Shown: positions 31,801-42,760 of the stretch, one piece after another
Position numbering within the stretch: the stretch's first letter is position 1
How the letters are laid out: every line of letters starts with the position of its first letter
Source: Amorphophallus konjac
Lineage: Eukaryota > Streptophyta > Magnoliopsida > Alismatales > Araceae
Assembly (NCBI GenBank): GCA_022559845.1
Contig: CM040118.1
Span: 232,175,224 to 232,239,223 of the forward strand
Direction of reading: 5' to 3'
DNA length: 64,000 nucleotides
Position numbers and translations under genes: made by a program
Notes under the pieces: model-generated
What the model was told of the DNA's origin: nothing
What the model saw: the letters and a program-made list of their open reading frames with translations, nothing else
The model's database searches: none

Positions 31801-32699
31801 ATGCGATGCTCCCTGCTTCCACAACGTAAACAAGCGCCAAGGCGCTTCCAACACTCCTCAGCCGAATGGCCGAATTTTTCACAAAATGTGCAAGCCGTGG
31901 CGACCTGCTCCTTCTCCTCCTTGACTTTCTTTTACTTATGGGAACTTCCACCATTCCCATTCCTGGATCTCTTCTTACTATCACGGCTCTTGTAAGGCTC
32001 TGTGATGCTGAATTTCTCTTTCTTATAACGCCGATCAGAACGTCGGCTAGATTCTTCTCCCTTTCCTTTCAATTTTTCGACCTTCTCTAAGGTCCTTTCA
32101 CATAGGTATGCACACTGAACTATCTCCGCATAAGTACGGGTGTTTTGGATCCCGAGCTGCTGGATGAAACCGGGACGGAACCCGTCCATAAACCGATTCA
32201 CCTTGAATAAATCGGTACTGATTAGATGTGATGCATACAGTGCTAGCCTTGAGAATTGTAGTTCATATTCGACAACCGTCATCATTTCTTGCCGAAGGGT
32301 GGCGAACTCCATAGCCTTTCATTCCTTTACGTGGTATGAAAAGTATTTGGCACGAAATAGGGTGAGGAACCCATCCCATGTATGAGGTGCATTGGCTGGA
32401 GGTGCCAGAACTGACTTCCACCAGGTGCGAGCATCTTTGTTAAGTTGAAAGGTTGCGAGACGCACCTTCTCCTGATCGGTGCATTGGATGACGTCAAATA
32501 TTCGATTCATTTCATCAATCCAGTTCTCTGCCTCGTCGGGATTAGAAGAACCATAGAATCGCGGAGGATTTAAATCCCAGAAATTGCGATGTAGGTCACC
32601 AGCCCTTGCCCCTATGCCGCCTTGCGCTATGGTTTGCAATGCCTGAGTAAGGCCGGTAACTGTTTGTTGCATGCCATCCCAATCTACACGATGAGCCAT
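31801..32699 (-). pseudogene. Gypsy-1 gag
   Basis: Starts MAHRVDWDGMQQ at 32699. Capsid motifs are NPPRFYGSSNPDEAENWIDEM, a TWWKS block, then after an in-frame stop near 32317 VVEYELQFSRLALY, FMDGFRPGF and a basic segment. After another stop near 31932 come two zinc knuckles, CTFCEKFGHSAEEC and CLRCGSREHRMPEC, at about 31800-31895. A paired-knuckle gag with DPDEAENWI-like capsid is typical of chromovirus gag. Confidence 0.86.
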
Positions 32700-32899
32700 A
32701 AGGTACTTGAGAGAAATATAACAACTTGTTATTTCTCATGAAATGAAAAATCAATCTTAAAGCTAATTAATTATCTTATCCCGGGCTCTACCCAATTCTC
32801 ACATGGGTATGGAATTTCTACCTTAGTTCATAGGTAGGGGTCTTTAAACCTTGGACTTATCCTATGACATGATTCTTCTTCCTAAGTCCTGAGACTTAG

Positions 32900-32911
32900 G
32901 CTCTGATACCA
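32900..32911 (-). other. Gypsy-1 primer-binding site
   Basis: Sense strand TGGTATCAGAGC (initiator Met tRNA), seven bases inside the LTR. Confidence 0.9.
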
Positions 32912-34067
32912 ACTTAACTGTCACGCCCCGAGCCTTTATTACAGCGGAAGACTAACTCAGGGAGCGTGAACAGCCGGCATGGTAAGCCTCTTACAAGTAA
33001 GAACGATCAGAGCGCAAGACAATCACACACATAAATGCAATTTCACAATATTACTCAAATTCCAACTTTATTTCAAAATAATCAAGTACTTCCATTATGT
33101 ACTAGACTCAAGAAATAAGAAAATTACATAGACTCAATCTAAACAATTTAAACTTCCTAAGTCTTCACTCTCATCTTGACAATACTTTCATTCACTCTCG
33201 GACCCGCTACTTGTATAACCCGAATCCGAATTCGAATCACTTCCATCTCCTGAAAAGATTGGAAATAGGTAATGAGCACACTTGCCCAGTAGGTATCTTC
33301 GCATCAACATGAAGGCACTATTAAAGTAATTAATAATTTATCTCTAAAGAATAAGGTAAAAATCATGCGAATGCGATCAATCACGTGATTAAACCAAAGT
33401 AACAAGATGATCAAATAAGTTAGAATGAGAGCAAGTACGAGCTAGCAAGAATGTAACAAGAACATGATATTGGCCTTTCATGAACAAGATTGTATCGAGA
33501 ATGTACTAGCAAGCCACATAATCATCACTCCAGTATTTTTTGCTTATGAGCAAGTACTTCATGAATTTTTGTAGAATATCAAGCAAGAAAGTCATGTCGT
33601 GTCGTGGATTTTCACTTATTTATAGAGAAAGTACTCCCAGCGCAATGCGACGCCAGTAGCATCATACCCCATGGTTTATAAAATAGTATGTTTCCGACAA
33701 TCAGCCGAGGGGACTAGCATAGAGCCCTTGAACACAATCAGTGCTCGATCGCATCTTCAAGTATAAATCAAGCTACTTCCACGCATGTAACAATAAAGTA
33801 TGGCCAAGAATGTAATAAGTTCAATAAGCTCATGATAACAATAATTCAATGAATGAATGCTTTAATAAGAATCATGAGAAATCAAGAATGACTTAAGCAA
33901 GATTATGCTTATGGAAATAAATCCCCAGCACAACGTTACGTTCTTTTTCTTCCACTAATTATATTAGGTTTCTTGATCAATATGATAAGTTCTAGATCCT
34001 CAATAGTTCATCTAGAAACCTTGGAATATCAACCCTTGGTCCACCTTGGGTTAAAATACTCAAGTAG

Positions 34068-34935
34068 TGTGACGGTCGCGTACTGGCCGTTACATCATGT
34101 GACGCTCCAGTATTGGGCCGTTACATTAGTCTGAATCAAGAACTAAGAAATCGGACTCAGTGGAATGTGACGGTCGTATATTGGGTCATTACATGTGCCT
34201 GACGGTCCAATATAGAGCCGTTACACTACTGATAATCAAAAATATCGATAGTGTAATCTAATCAATGGGCTTTAATGGTACAACCAACTCGGCGTCCTAG
34301 TGGAAATCTCAGGCTCGCAGAGAATTACGGAGGCCTTGAAACAAGATTTCCTAGTCCATTGGAAGGAATATGCAATAGAGAGGTCCTCATATCTAAGAAT
34401 AATGTTCCTATAGTGCAAAGTGAACTAGTGGACAATATACCGGAATATGTGCCATATACTTAAAGAAATGACTCTATAGGTAGAAAAGAATGTGTAACAA
34501 TGCGAAACCAAAATAAAACTCCGTCAATACAACATTGGAAAATCATGATTTAGAATACAAAACTATAGAGTTTTAGCCAATGAAATTAGCATAACTTAAA
34601 ACAACCTAAGATACATTAATCATGCAATTTGATTATGAATCAGTAACTAAACTTGAAGTCATGATAACATGTCCATCTTAGCTATCTAAGCTTATTTCTA
34701 AGTAAACTTAACTGGTTATTATTCTACCTTGGGCTGACAGAACACAATTGTCTGACGGTCTAGGATAGGCGCGTTACAGTGCGTGACGGTTTATCGAGGG
34801 GCCGTTACAGTAATGTAATGCTCCTATGAAGATGCGTCAGAACCAACAGAACAGTTTGAACACAACAGATTGTGTGACGGTCTATCGTAAGGCCGTTACA
34901 GTCATGTGACGGTCTTACGTTGGTGCGTCAGAGAA
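34068..34935. repeat. GTGACGG/CCGTTAC mini-hairpin array in Gypsy-1 LTR
   Basis: Two clusters (about 34068-34230 and 34750-34935) of units about 26 bp long: TGTGACGGTC, seven to ten bases, GGCCGTTACA. The unit at 34068-34094 has nearly perfect ten-base arms. About nine units here, and one more near 35840-35870 that is also present at 27870. Confidence 0.8.
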
Positions 34936-35658
34936 TTTGTTGGCAGTAAACTAAGTAAAGGTTCATGAAAACATAACATGCCTGGAAATCAAAATACTAC
35001 CACTGTCCAAGTCATGATAACGAAGTATAGGTCAACTATATGCATGGGTTTAGTGAATAGACATGATAATATCTTTTAATTTCCATTTAGGGCTAAGAGA
35101 TGCATGAATGTATAGAAATATTAGATCATGAAATTTTTAGTCTATAATGCATGAAATCAAGCACAACCAGAGGGCTTTTATTCCTAACAAGTTGTTTCTG
35201 CCAATCATGAGATAACCTACCTCTTCTAAAACCTTTAAACTTCGAATTTGATGCTAGGTGCTACCCTTAGTCTCTTGTACTTCTTGTGATAATTCAGCAA
35301 CTTCAATATGCTCTATTTCCTCAGCCTCTTGACCTAAGGATGTGAAATTTTGAGGGTAAGAAGATGAAACTATTAGGAACAAAAAATTCTAGAGGATTGA
35401 GTTCTAATTACCTCATTTAGATGTCCTAATGTTCTGATCTTCAGAGGACTTTCGTTCAGATTCCTGGGTTGCTAAGGTTGAATCAGCAACTTTGGAAGCT
35501 TCTATCTTGTTGGTTGCTTGGTCTCCTAGCACGAAATTTGGAGAACTATTAGTCTATAATATACTAAATAAAATCTTCTAAAGAACTTACCCGAAATTAT
35601 GACTCCTTACCTTGATTCTTCACGGGCCAAAAGTTAGGGTCGCTCAGTTCAGAACTAG

Positions 35659-35671
35659 GTCCTATTTATAG
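35659..35671 (-). promoter_or_regulatory. Putative Gypsy-1 LTR promoter
   Basis: Sense CCTATAAATAGGACC: a clear TATA box. The Copia-I insertion in the other LTR lies immediately next to the same motif. Confidence 0.6.
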
Positions 35672-36220
35672 GGTTTTGGTTAGGATTTGAAGATTAAATC
35701 GATTCTAGAGTCCTTAATTTGTCATAACATAATCCCTAAGAGTCCTTAGCAATGCTATAATCTATCCCAAATTGATCTCTTGTAGATAGGATTTCAAAGT
35801 TCCAATCTTTTTGTAATTTCCTCACCTTACGGAATCTGTAGGATGTAACGGTCGTGTCTAGGTGCGTTACAGGGCTGTGGCGGTCGCCCGATAGACCGTT
35901 ACATGTAACGTGTATGGAGTTTCAATTTAATAAAACTCTTTTATTCATTTATCCATATAATTATCTTATATAATTAGTATTTATCTTTAAAATACGTGAA
36001 TAAGCCAATTACCCTTCTAGAATATAGGCCAAACTTGATGGGCTTGGTTCATAAACCTTTTGGACAATTATTAGATAGGCTAGGTTAACTAATTAGCCTT
36101 TTTGAGCCTTATATTGACTTATTAATCCAATAACCCCTTCATTAATTTATTTAAGCCTTTATAATTTCCAAAAAAATATTTTATAATTCAAAAATTATTT
36201 ATAAATTCTGGGGCACTACA

Positions 36221-37018
36221 CATTGACTCCTCCTAACTAAATGCATTGAACCATCAAATATGACATGAGACACTAGCGCCCCCTATCTATTTGCATTGAG
36301 CAACCAAGGCAATTTCTAATGACAACAAAGATGCAAATTTTTAACATTCAATTCAGGGAATGCTGTGCACATTCAGATGTCAGCATGAATTCAAATTATG
36401 TGCATCAAATGTGATAGTCCCGCATGCAGAGGAATTTATTTCAGATTTATGCATTTTCATGAAGATCAGCATATGCAGGCATGAAAGTATGTTTAGATAA
36501 ATCAAAGTCAAATCATGTGTCATGACAGGCTTCATGATCAACCATTGGTACTAGGCAGAGAACTTAGGTCTTAAGACCACCTCACGCATAGTGTGGGTTT
36601 CCAGACAGACAAAATCTGCCCTTCTCCCGACAGCTCTTGATATACCAATGGGTTTAATTTAGCCAGTATAAAAAAAACACATAACAAGAGCAATTTACTT
36701 AACATACAAAGAGGATGCATAAGAATGCAGAATGCAATGCAATTTTCATATAAAAGTATATTCATCAGCATAAGATTACAAGATGATATGCATATGCAAG
36801 CATAAGCATAGTTTAACAAGTCAATATGAAATGAACACATGAATTTTGTCTATCCGGATTTAGAGAGATGATGTGCAACCATCAAGAGGAAAGTTTTAAA
36901 AACTAACACATATGACAATGAAACTAGAGATGGGGTTTTGCCAAACAAGGGTGCCTTGATTATTGAACCCCCTTTATTTGTTTGCTTCAAAGGCAACCCT
37001 GCAAGATAAAAAAAATCC
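36221..37018 (-). other. TRG-2 3' untranslated region
   Basis: AT-rich, no supported gene. It contains the AAGACCACC and GATATACC signature shared with TRG-1. A gag-proximal block CAAGATCTCTTGGGTCC parallels the TRG-1 gag end. Confidence 0.5.
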
Positions 37019-38107
37019 TCATTTTCTATTTAGAGGTACCCAAGATCTCTTGGGTCCTGAAGAGTCAGTTGTACCTTTGGGAGGTACTTTCCTTATTCTT
37101 GTAGCATTGAAATTGTCAGATTTCAAAATGTAACAGTCGTCCATGACATGTCCTACTTTCCCACAATAATGACAATAAATGAAGGCATTCAGATTTTTAT
37201 TTACAGGATAAGCATGATGTGTTTGTGGGTGAGCCGGAATTTTGCTATTTCTACCATGAAAGTTGTGATTTCTTTGCAAATGCCAATAGTCAGAGGCTCG
37301 GTGGCCAGGTTTCCCACATTCAAAGCATGCATGAATTTTTCTTTTAAACACAAATTTATTTCTGCCAAGAACATTTTGATTTGCAAAGAAATTTGTAGAT
37401 TTTGAATTAAATTTCTTTCCCTGGGCATGCCAACAGTCCTTGACTGTATGGCCATGCTTCCCACAATTAAATCAAGAAGAATGATTTCTTCTTTCAATAA
37501 CAGACCAGCATTCACTAGCCATATGGCCTAGCTTCCAGCAGTTGAAGCACACAACATGTTGACTTATTGAAGCAGATTTATTCTCAGAAACATTTTTCTT
37601 GACAGGGATATTTACAAATTTAGAATGAAATTTCTTTCCCTGATCATGCCAACAGTTAGCAGCAATGTGGCCTATCTTGCCACATCAATAACATTGAATC
37701 CCCTTCTTCTAAAATGCATGATTTTTAATATAAGCTTTCCTAACATGCATTTTACTATCATTCAGATCATCCTTTTCCATCACTTTACACTCATGCATCA
37801 GATGGCCAATCTTGTGACAGTGATGACAAATCATTTTCTTTTTGTATGCATGTGTGTGTGTGGATGACTTATGGAGAACATCCAAAGAAGTGGCAGAAAC
37901 ATTTTTGTTCTTTTCTTTTTGTTTTTCAGTTGTTTTCGAGAATTTTTGAGCAGAGAATTGAAAAACAGGAGGGTTCGGAGAGTTGTTAGAAGTAGAATTG
38001 GAAATAAAAGATGTTTGAATTTTATTTTTAAAACTCTTTTTATTTGCAGGGTTATATTCCAACCCTTCCTTCCGAAAATTGATCTTAGTTCCTAGAATCT
38101 TGTTCAA
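37019..38107 (-). pseudogene. TRG-2 gag with about six zinc knuckles
   Basis: One reading frame from 38107 to 37019, broken by three stops between about 37710 and 37465. It begins in the conserved LGTKINFRKEGLEYNP block shared with Copia-I gag, then has a Lys/Ser-rich part. Knuckle-like motifs follow in order: CHHCHKIGHLMHEC, a copy whose third position is a stop, CFNCWKLGHMASEC, one starting FNCGKHGHTVKDC, CFECGKPGHRASDY and CHYCGKVGHVMDDC. It ends SGPKRSWVPLNRK and a stop. Copia-I gag has one knuckle. The N-terminal half is lost to the Tat-2 insertion. Confidence 0.75.
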
Positions 38108-38117
38108 ATTATCTTTT

Positions 38118-38122
38118 CCCTC
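38118..38122. repeat. Expected target duplication of Tat-2 (CCCTC)
   Basis: The five bases before the Tat-2 LTR. The partner lies beyond the window, so this is a prediction. Confidence 0.4.
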
Positions 38123-38855
38123 TGAAGAGGGGCTATCTCGCAGTGCTCCTGAGCGGGGAAGAGGATGACCACGTACACTTGAAGTGTGAACTACAAGAAG
38201 GGAAACGAGTCAGAGGTGCCCAGGGATAGATCCCCGAGGAAGACCCTCCGATGCTTAAGTCAGCAAAGTAGTAGAGCTATGATGCGAAGGGAAGAGCTAG
38301 GAGGAAGGTGGGAGCGTGAGATCCCTCTCCACCAAAAGGTGAAGTGGTTCCTGCTCAGGGTTTTTGGCTCTTGCCTGGCTTACCTCTTGTAGTTGGGCTT
38401 TTTCAGTTTAAATAGTGGCCCGTTGTGCGACTGATCCCTGTAAGCAGAGGAGTCTCAGGGGGGGTTACATCATTCATGCGGGCTCCTTTATAGCACGCGG
38501 ACTCTTGGTCTCCCCTATCCTCTTGAGCTTCCTGCCATTAAGTGATTCACAATGGCCATACTAATAAGCTTCCATTAGTGAGCCCGAGCGATAGGCACTT
38601 GCCCAGGAGTAGTCTCCCGAGCGATGAGTGCAGGGTCGGGACAGGGAATAGGGGGCTCCGAGGGAGCTTTCCCGATCGAACTGATGCTCGAACTTCCCAA
38701 CCCGAAGGCCGCCTAGGAAGCGCTTGTATCGAGTGAGTTTTTGGGCTTTATACTAAGTGGGCTCGGGGGCTGCCAATTTAAGGAGTTGGGCCTCGTTCGA
38801 TCTGGTTGGACCTATTTTGGTCTCTCCGTACGGGCGACGAGATTTCCCCTCTCCA
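38123..38855 (-). repeat. Tat-2 3' LTR
   Basis: 733 bp. In plus orientation it starts TGAAGAGGGGC and ends CCCCTCTCCA, so the ends are inverted repeats with one mismatch in ten. A polypurine tract follows directly. A sense-strand TATA (CTATAAAGG) lies at about 38486-38493. The partner LTR is not in the window, so limits rest on the ends and the tract. Confidence 0.65.
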
Positions 38856-38872
38856 CTTGTCCCCCTGCTACT
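38856..38872 (-). other. Tat-2 polypurine tract
   Basis: Sense strand AGCAGGGGGACAAG immediately before the LTR start TGGAGAGGGG. Confidence 0.65.
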
Positions 38873-39283
38873 CCCGAGCCAGAATTTAGGCTTGGATGAG
38901 TAGCATTTGGGCTGGACTTTTTGTGGCTCTGGTTGGGTAGAGATTTCTCTCTGGTAGAGGCCACATGATGCGGCTTGCCTTAAAAATGTGCCTGTCATGA
39001 TGAATAAGAGAAGGCCCCTCCTCAGGAGATTGGATCAATGCGCCACCTCCGGTTTAAGCATTGCACATTTTTTGCATCCCTTTATCTCCGGGGTTTAAGG
39101 TTTTGCCTCTCTTTTGCAGTTATATTTTGAGGGGGGCTCCTATGCCGTGAGAGCAGTTCGGAAGAGCGGAGAATCGTTGCGGCCATAGGAGCTAGGGGAG
39201 CATCCTGAGGTGGTGATTCGTCAGCTTTGGAGTCCTTTGATTCGGAACTTTCCCCTTCTTCTCCCAGTTCTTCTGTCTGTTCC
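38873..39283. other. Tat-2 spacer upstream of antisense gene
   Basis: About 410 bases with no supported gene. It probably holds the leader of the plus-strand gene that starts at 39284, but I see no convincing TATA box. Confidence 0.4.
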
Positions 39284-41635
39284 ATGGCGGACCAAAATCT
39301 AGGGGTCGAGAGCCAAGAGGGAGGATACGCTTCGAGGACTTTTTTGGTGCCACCAGAGCCTCTTCGCAGCGAGCTGGGTGAGGCGGACGTGAAGCGGCTG
39401 GAGAATCGGTATGGGCTGCCATGGTGATTCAAGTTCCTCGCACCTGAGCCTCATGAATCCAGTCTGGCCGCTCGTTCTGGCCTCTTTTGTTCTTTCCTCC
39501 TGGCCTGGAAGTGCGGCTTATGGCTGCCCCTCCATCCCTTTGTTGCCGAGTTGCTTCAGTTCTACCGGCTGGCTCCTGTCCAGCCGGTCTCCAACTCTTA
39601 CACCCTCATCTTCTTCTTCAGCTTCCTCTGTGGCAAAAGAGAGGTGCGCACCTCGCTGGACCTCTTTCACTATTTTTTTGAGTTGAAGGATAATCCTTTT
39701 ACTGGGAAGGGCTTTTTCTTCATTCAGGCGAGGCGGGGAGGGAGTTGTGTGTCCCTTTCTGTGAAGGATTCTTCTCATAAGGGGTAGAAGACCCAATATT
39801 TATGGGTGGGCCCGTCGGCAGTCGGCATGGTTTGGGATTTCCCGACGTCGCCCAAATTTCACCCGAACATCCGTTGGAAGCACACAGAGGTCTCTCCGGA
39901 GGTGGAGAGGGATGCTGCTATCCTTCAGCAGGACCGCCTGGGGACTACTGAGTTGGTGACTCCTCCTAACATCGAGGAGTATCTTTCTCGACTGCTGTTG
40001 CCGATGGGTAAGGTCCTCAGGGACTTGTCCTCTCTCAAGCAAGTGCTTTTCCTCTTCTCAATTTGCTCTCCTTCGCGCAGATCTGCGGTGAGCGGCCGAG
40101 GAGGAGGAGGAGGAGGCATCGTAAGTCGAGCTGGAGGTCATCAATGTGGATGATATGCCGGCTCCGAGCTATCTCCCAGCTTCTGAGGGCTCATCCCGCG
40201 CCAATGAAAAGGGCAAGGGGGTCGCCCGGGACGATGCTTCTAAACGTCGGGGGGTCAAGCGGAAGGATCCTGTGGTGAAGTTGTTGCGGTCTTCGATGCA
40301 GGCTCAGTCTGTTGAGAAGAAGCGGGCAAGGAAGGCAGAGACCGCCCGCCCTGTTGTTGAGGTTCCCTTGTCGCTTCCTCCATCTGCGGTGCAAGAGGGG
40401 GCAAATGATGAAGGGATCGTGGCCGATGCTAGGGCATCGAGCTAAGCAGAGGGGGTGCCAGGCGGAGGAGCCCGGTCCGAGCCGGTCAAGGTTGGAGAGT
40501 CGCAGGATGTAGCGACTCGATCGCAGCCGACCGAGGCCGGGGAGGTGCACGGTGGGGCTGCTTATCCCGAGTCAACCGGTGGGGCCCCCGAGGTAGGATT
40601 GCTGGGGAAAGGTGCCCCAATCCTGACTGCTACGGAGAGAGTTCCCCTTCCCTCAACCAGTTCCTTCAGCGTCCGGGCCTCCCTTTATCGGAGGTGCCAT
40701 TCTATTACCTCGGGGGTTGTGCGAGAGAAACTCCAGAGGGGTCCCCCCTCCACGCTTTTCGAGCAACTTATGGAAGGCTGCCTGATCTTGGCCCAGCTCA
40801 GGGTTGAGGCAGTAGGCGCGTATGCTCGGCTGGAGTCAGAGCGGGTGGCTCTCTCGTGGGCCCATGGTGCGCTCGATCGGAAGGTTGAGCGTCTGACCCT
40901 TGATCTTGGTGACTTCGTCGGGAGGTGGCCCCGCTTCGGGCTTTGGTGCAGTCGAGCCAAGCGGAGGCTCGATCATTGGCAGAGCAGCTGGCCCATGCCC
41001 GTCGTATGGTCTACCGGAAGAATGAGCTCCTGGAGGCGGAGCGTATGATTCAGGTCGAGCGCGGCGAGCAGTGGAAGGCCGAGCGGGAGGCGCTCGAGGG
41101 CCGAGTCCGGGGGGCTGAGGATGCACTGATCGAGGCCGAGAGAAGGCTGTCCGAGTCCAAGCAGAGGATAGCCGGGCTTGAGAGGCAGGTGGAGTTGGCC
41201 GGGTTGGAGGCATTAGAGCGACATAAGTGCTCAGAGGCCTATCATGCGGCTCTTCTCTAGGCTGCCTTCCCTTATTATGAGTCAGGCTATCGCCGTGGCC
41301 TTCGAAAGGGCTTCTCCTAGATCTTCGATCGGGCCGTCATAGAAGCAGAGGCCCAGGCGTCTAGGCTCGTTTTTCCTTCCGAGCAATGCTATGACTCGGA
41401 CTGGGGTTCGACCGACTCTTCCCATTATACATCGAGCGAAGAGGAGGGTCGGGAGTCCTCATCCTCGTCCGAGCGACCGCCAACTCCAGTAGCCTCGGGA
41501 GGGCGCACGACCGAGACAGTTCCCACACAAGTGGGGTCAGTGCCTGGGTCGGCCGTCGCCGAGAATACTGGGGGCAGATCGTCTGGTGCTGAGGAAGCCT
41601 TGCCTGCCGAGCCTGAAGATGGGCCTGAGGCCTGA
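39284..41635 (+). pseudogene. Antisense gene in Tat-2: putative gypsy-type transposon domain plus coiled coil
   Basis: The first plausible start is MADQNLGVESQEGG at 39284. Exon 1 runs to 40007 with in-frame stops at 39425-39427 (TGA) and 39785-39787 (TAG). The middle, with ARSGLFCSFLLAW, ELLQFYRLAPVQPVSNSYTL and DLFHYFFELKD, looks like Pfam PF04195 (Transposase_28, 'putative gypsy type transposon'), a plant family of unknown function. An intron at 40008-40080 (GTAAGG...GCGCAG, phase 1) leads to an acidic, then Lys/Arg-rich linker with VEVINVDDMP-like sequence. The rest is coiled coil rich in Glu, Arg and Ala, a Ser/Glu tail, and TGA at 41633. It has further stops (40443, 41258, about 41318) and a frameshift near 40918. 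It is antisense to Tat-2. Confidence 0.65.
40008..40080 (+). other. Intron in the Tat-2 antisense gene
   Basis: 73 bp with a GTAAGG donor, T/C-rich end and GCGCAG acceptor. It joins the conserved N-terminal frame to the acidic linker frame in phase 1. Confidence 0.6.
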
Positions 41636-42760
41636 TGTAATATCTCTATCTTTCTTTTTTTCCCTTTCCCTTATGTAGTCGGATAAGGCTTTTTTGGATA
41701 ATATAATAATAGTGGTAGTATTAAATGCTGAATTGACTATTTCTTACCGCTTTTGGTGTGATTTGACTATCGGATTCGTAGTCATTGGAGAAGGCGCCGA
41801 TTTTCTCTGTAGATATCGCGCGTGCCGATCTATCAAATAACTGACATGGTGCTGGCACCTTTCAATTTTTCCATACCGCCCTTAATGACTTGCTGCTTCG
41901 TGCGTCTCGCTGGCGGGATGTTTGGGAAATGAGCTAACCATCTCAGGGAAAGCCCTTTTAGCGTGTTTTGTAAGGGGAGAGTCATTTAAGGCGATCAGCT
42001 CCCCCTTTGGCCTATAAAAGGTCTGAGGGGCATCTCCTTTTCCTTTCATCGCTTAAGGCCTTCCCTGATTGTTTCTCCTTCTTTCCCTTCCGCGAGGCCT
42101 TGTGCTATCGGTCTTGGCGGGGCATCGAAAGCGCTTCAGAAGGTAATGATGCAGATGGCGATAGGAGGGAAGCTCCTGTTATTTCAGTCTGGAAGAGAGT
42201 TCGTTAGTTGAGGGTCACTCTGGGAGAGGGTTCGTCATGCCGGAGCATGACGTCCTCTTGTTCCTGACTTGCCGATGCCATCCCGAGGAGAGGGGGGGAG
42301 CTAATTAAGCTCCCTCCTTTCTTGGCCTCCCCTTGCCTCCTCGTCCATCTCTACCATTTTCTTTTTCTTCCTCCTCTTTCACTCTTTGGAGGGTGCCTGC
42401 ACTCTCTGCCTTCCAAAGAGTTGGCGGAGAGGAGGCCTTCACTTGTATTTCTTCCTCTTCTTCTCTCCCTTTTTTTTGTTGTTTCCCCTCTTTTCCTCTT
42501 TCCTCCGAGCTTTCTCAAACCAACGAGGCCGGCAATCCTTTGTCCGAGCCAGTTTCTGCATGAGGCAGAGTCAGTGGCTAAACGTAGGAGTGCTTACCGG
42601 GTTGGCCGAGCATTTTGCTCGCGTAATAGTGCTAGAGGGTGTAATTTTTGTACATGTATATTGTATTGGCTACGGCCTACTTGATGTACATCAAAGTTTA
42701 ATAAGAAGAGAAGAATGGCGTTTATTCTATTTTGCTTACATGTGCATGCTTGCCAAATGA
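41636..42760. other. Tat-2 spacer between antisense gene and integrase stop
   Basis: No gene is supported. The left part is probably the 3' untranslated region of the antisense gene. A plus-strand TATAAAAG lies at 42013-42020, followed by a pyrimidine-rich stretch and a GTAATG-type possible donor near 42140. From 42330 to 42500 it is strongly pyrimidine-rich. Confidence 0.5.
42013..42020 (+). promoter_or_regulatory. Plus-strand TATA box in Tat-2
   Basis: CCTATAAAAGG is a canonical plant TATA box followed by a C/T-rich leader-like stretch. It points towards the antisense strand of integrase. No clear coding exon follows, so its purpose is unknown. Confidence 0.35.

Larger units (their letters stand above)
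27684..36220 (-). mobile_element. Gypsy-1: chromovirus-type Ty3/gypsy retrotransposon, decayed
   Basis: Minus-strand order: LTR (32919-36220), iMet primer site, gag with two zinc knuckles, protease, reverse transcriptase, RNase H, integrase with a chromodomain-like tail, polypurine tract, 3' LTR remnant (27684-28246). The chromodomain and long LTR suggest the Tekay/Del group (inference). Many in-frame stops. The 3' LTR is cut by Copia-I; the remainder should lie left of the window. The right end ACTACA at 36220 is followed by CATTG, the expected target duplication. Confidence 0.87.
32919..36220 (-). repeat. Gypsy-1 5' LTR
   Basis: 3302 bp, in plus orientation TGTCACGCCCC to GGGGCACTACA, so the ends form an imperfect inverted repeat. 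It carries a mini-hairpin array (34068-34935) and a TATA box CCTATAAATAGG near 35660-35671. No gene is supported inside. The partner LTR is available in the window only for its last 560 bp. Confidence 0.85.
36221..38122 (-). mobile_element. TRG-2: fragment of a gag-only SIRE-related element
   Basis: Gag sequence (37019-38107) is followed in sense by untranslated sequence with no protease. The untranslated part resembles that of TRG-1: both have a block with AAGACCACC and GATATACC (36560-36650 and 53890-53960). Gypsy-1 interrupts it on the left and Tat-2 on the right, so neither LTR is seen. The description 'terminal-repeat element with gag only' is inferred by analogy with TRG-1. Confidence 0.65.

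Noticed and set aside
37019..38107. Host CCHC zinc-finger gene
   Set aside because: It shares the LGTKINFRKEGL block with Copia-I gag and its end with TRG-1 gag, so it is retrotransposon gag.
38123..39024. Alternative Tat-2 LTR ending at 39024 (GCCCCTCCTCA)
   Set aside because: No polypurine tract follows it. The end at 38855 has both an inverted end and a purine tract.
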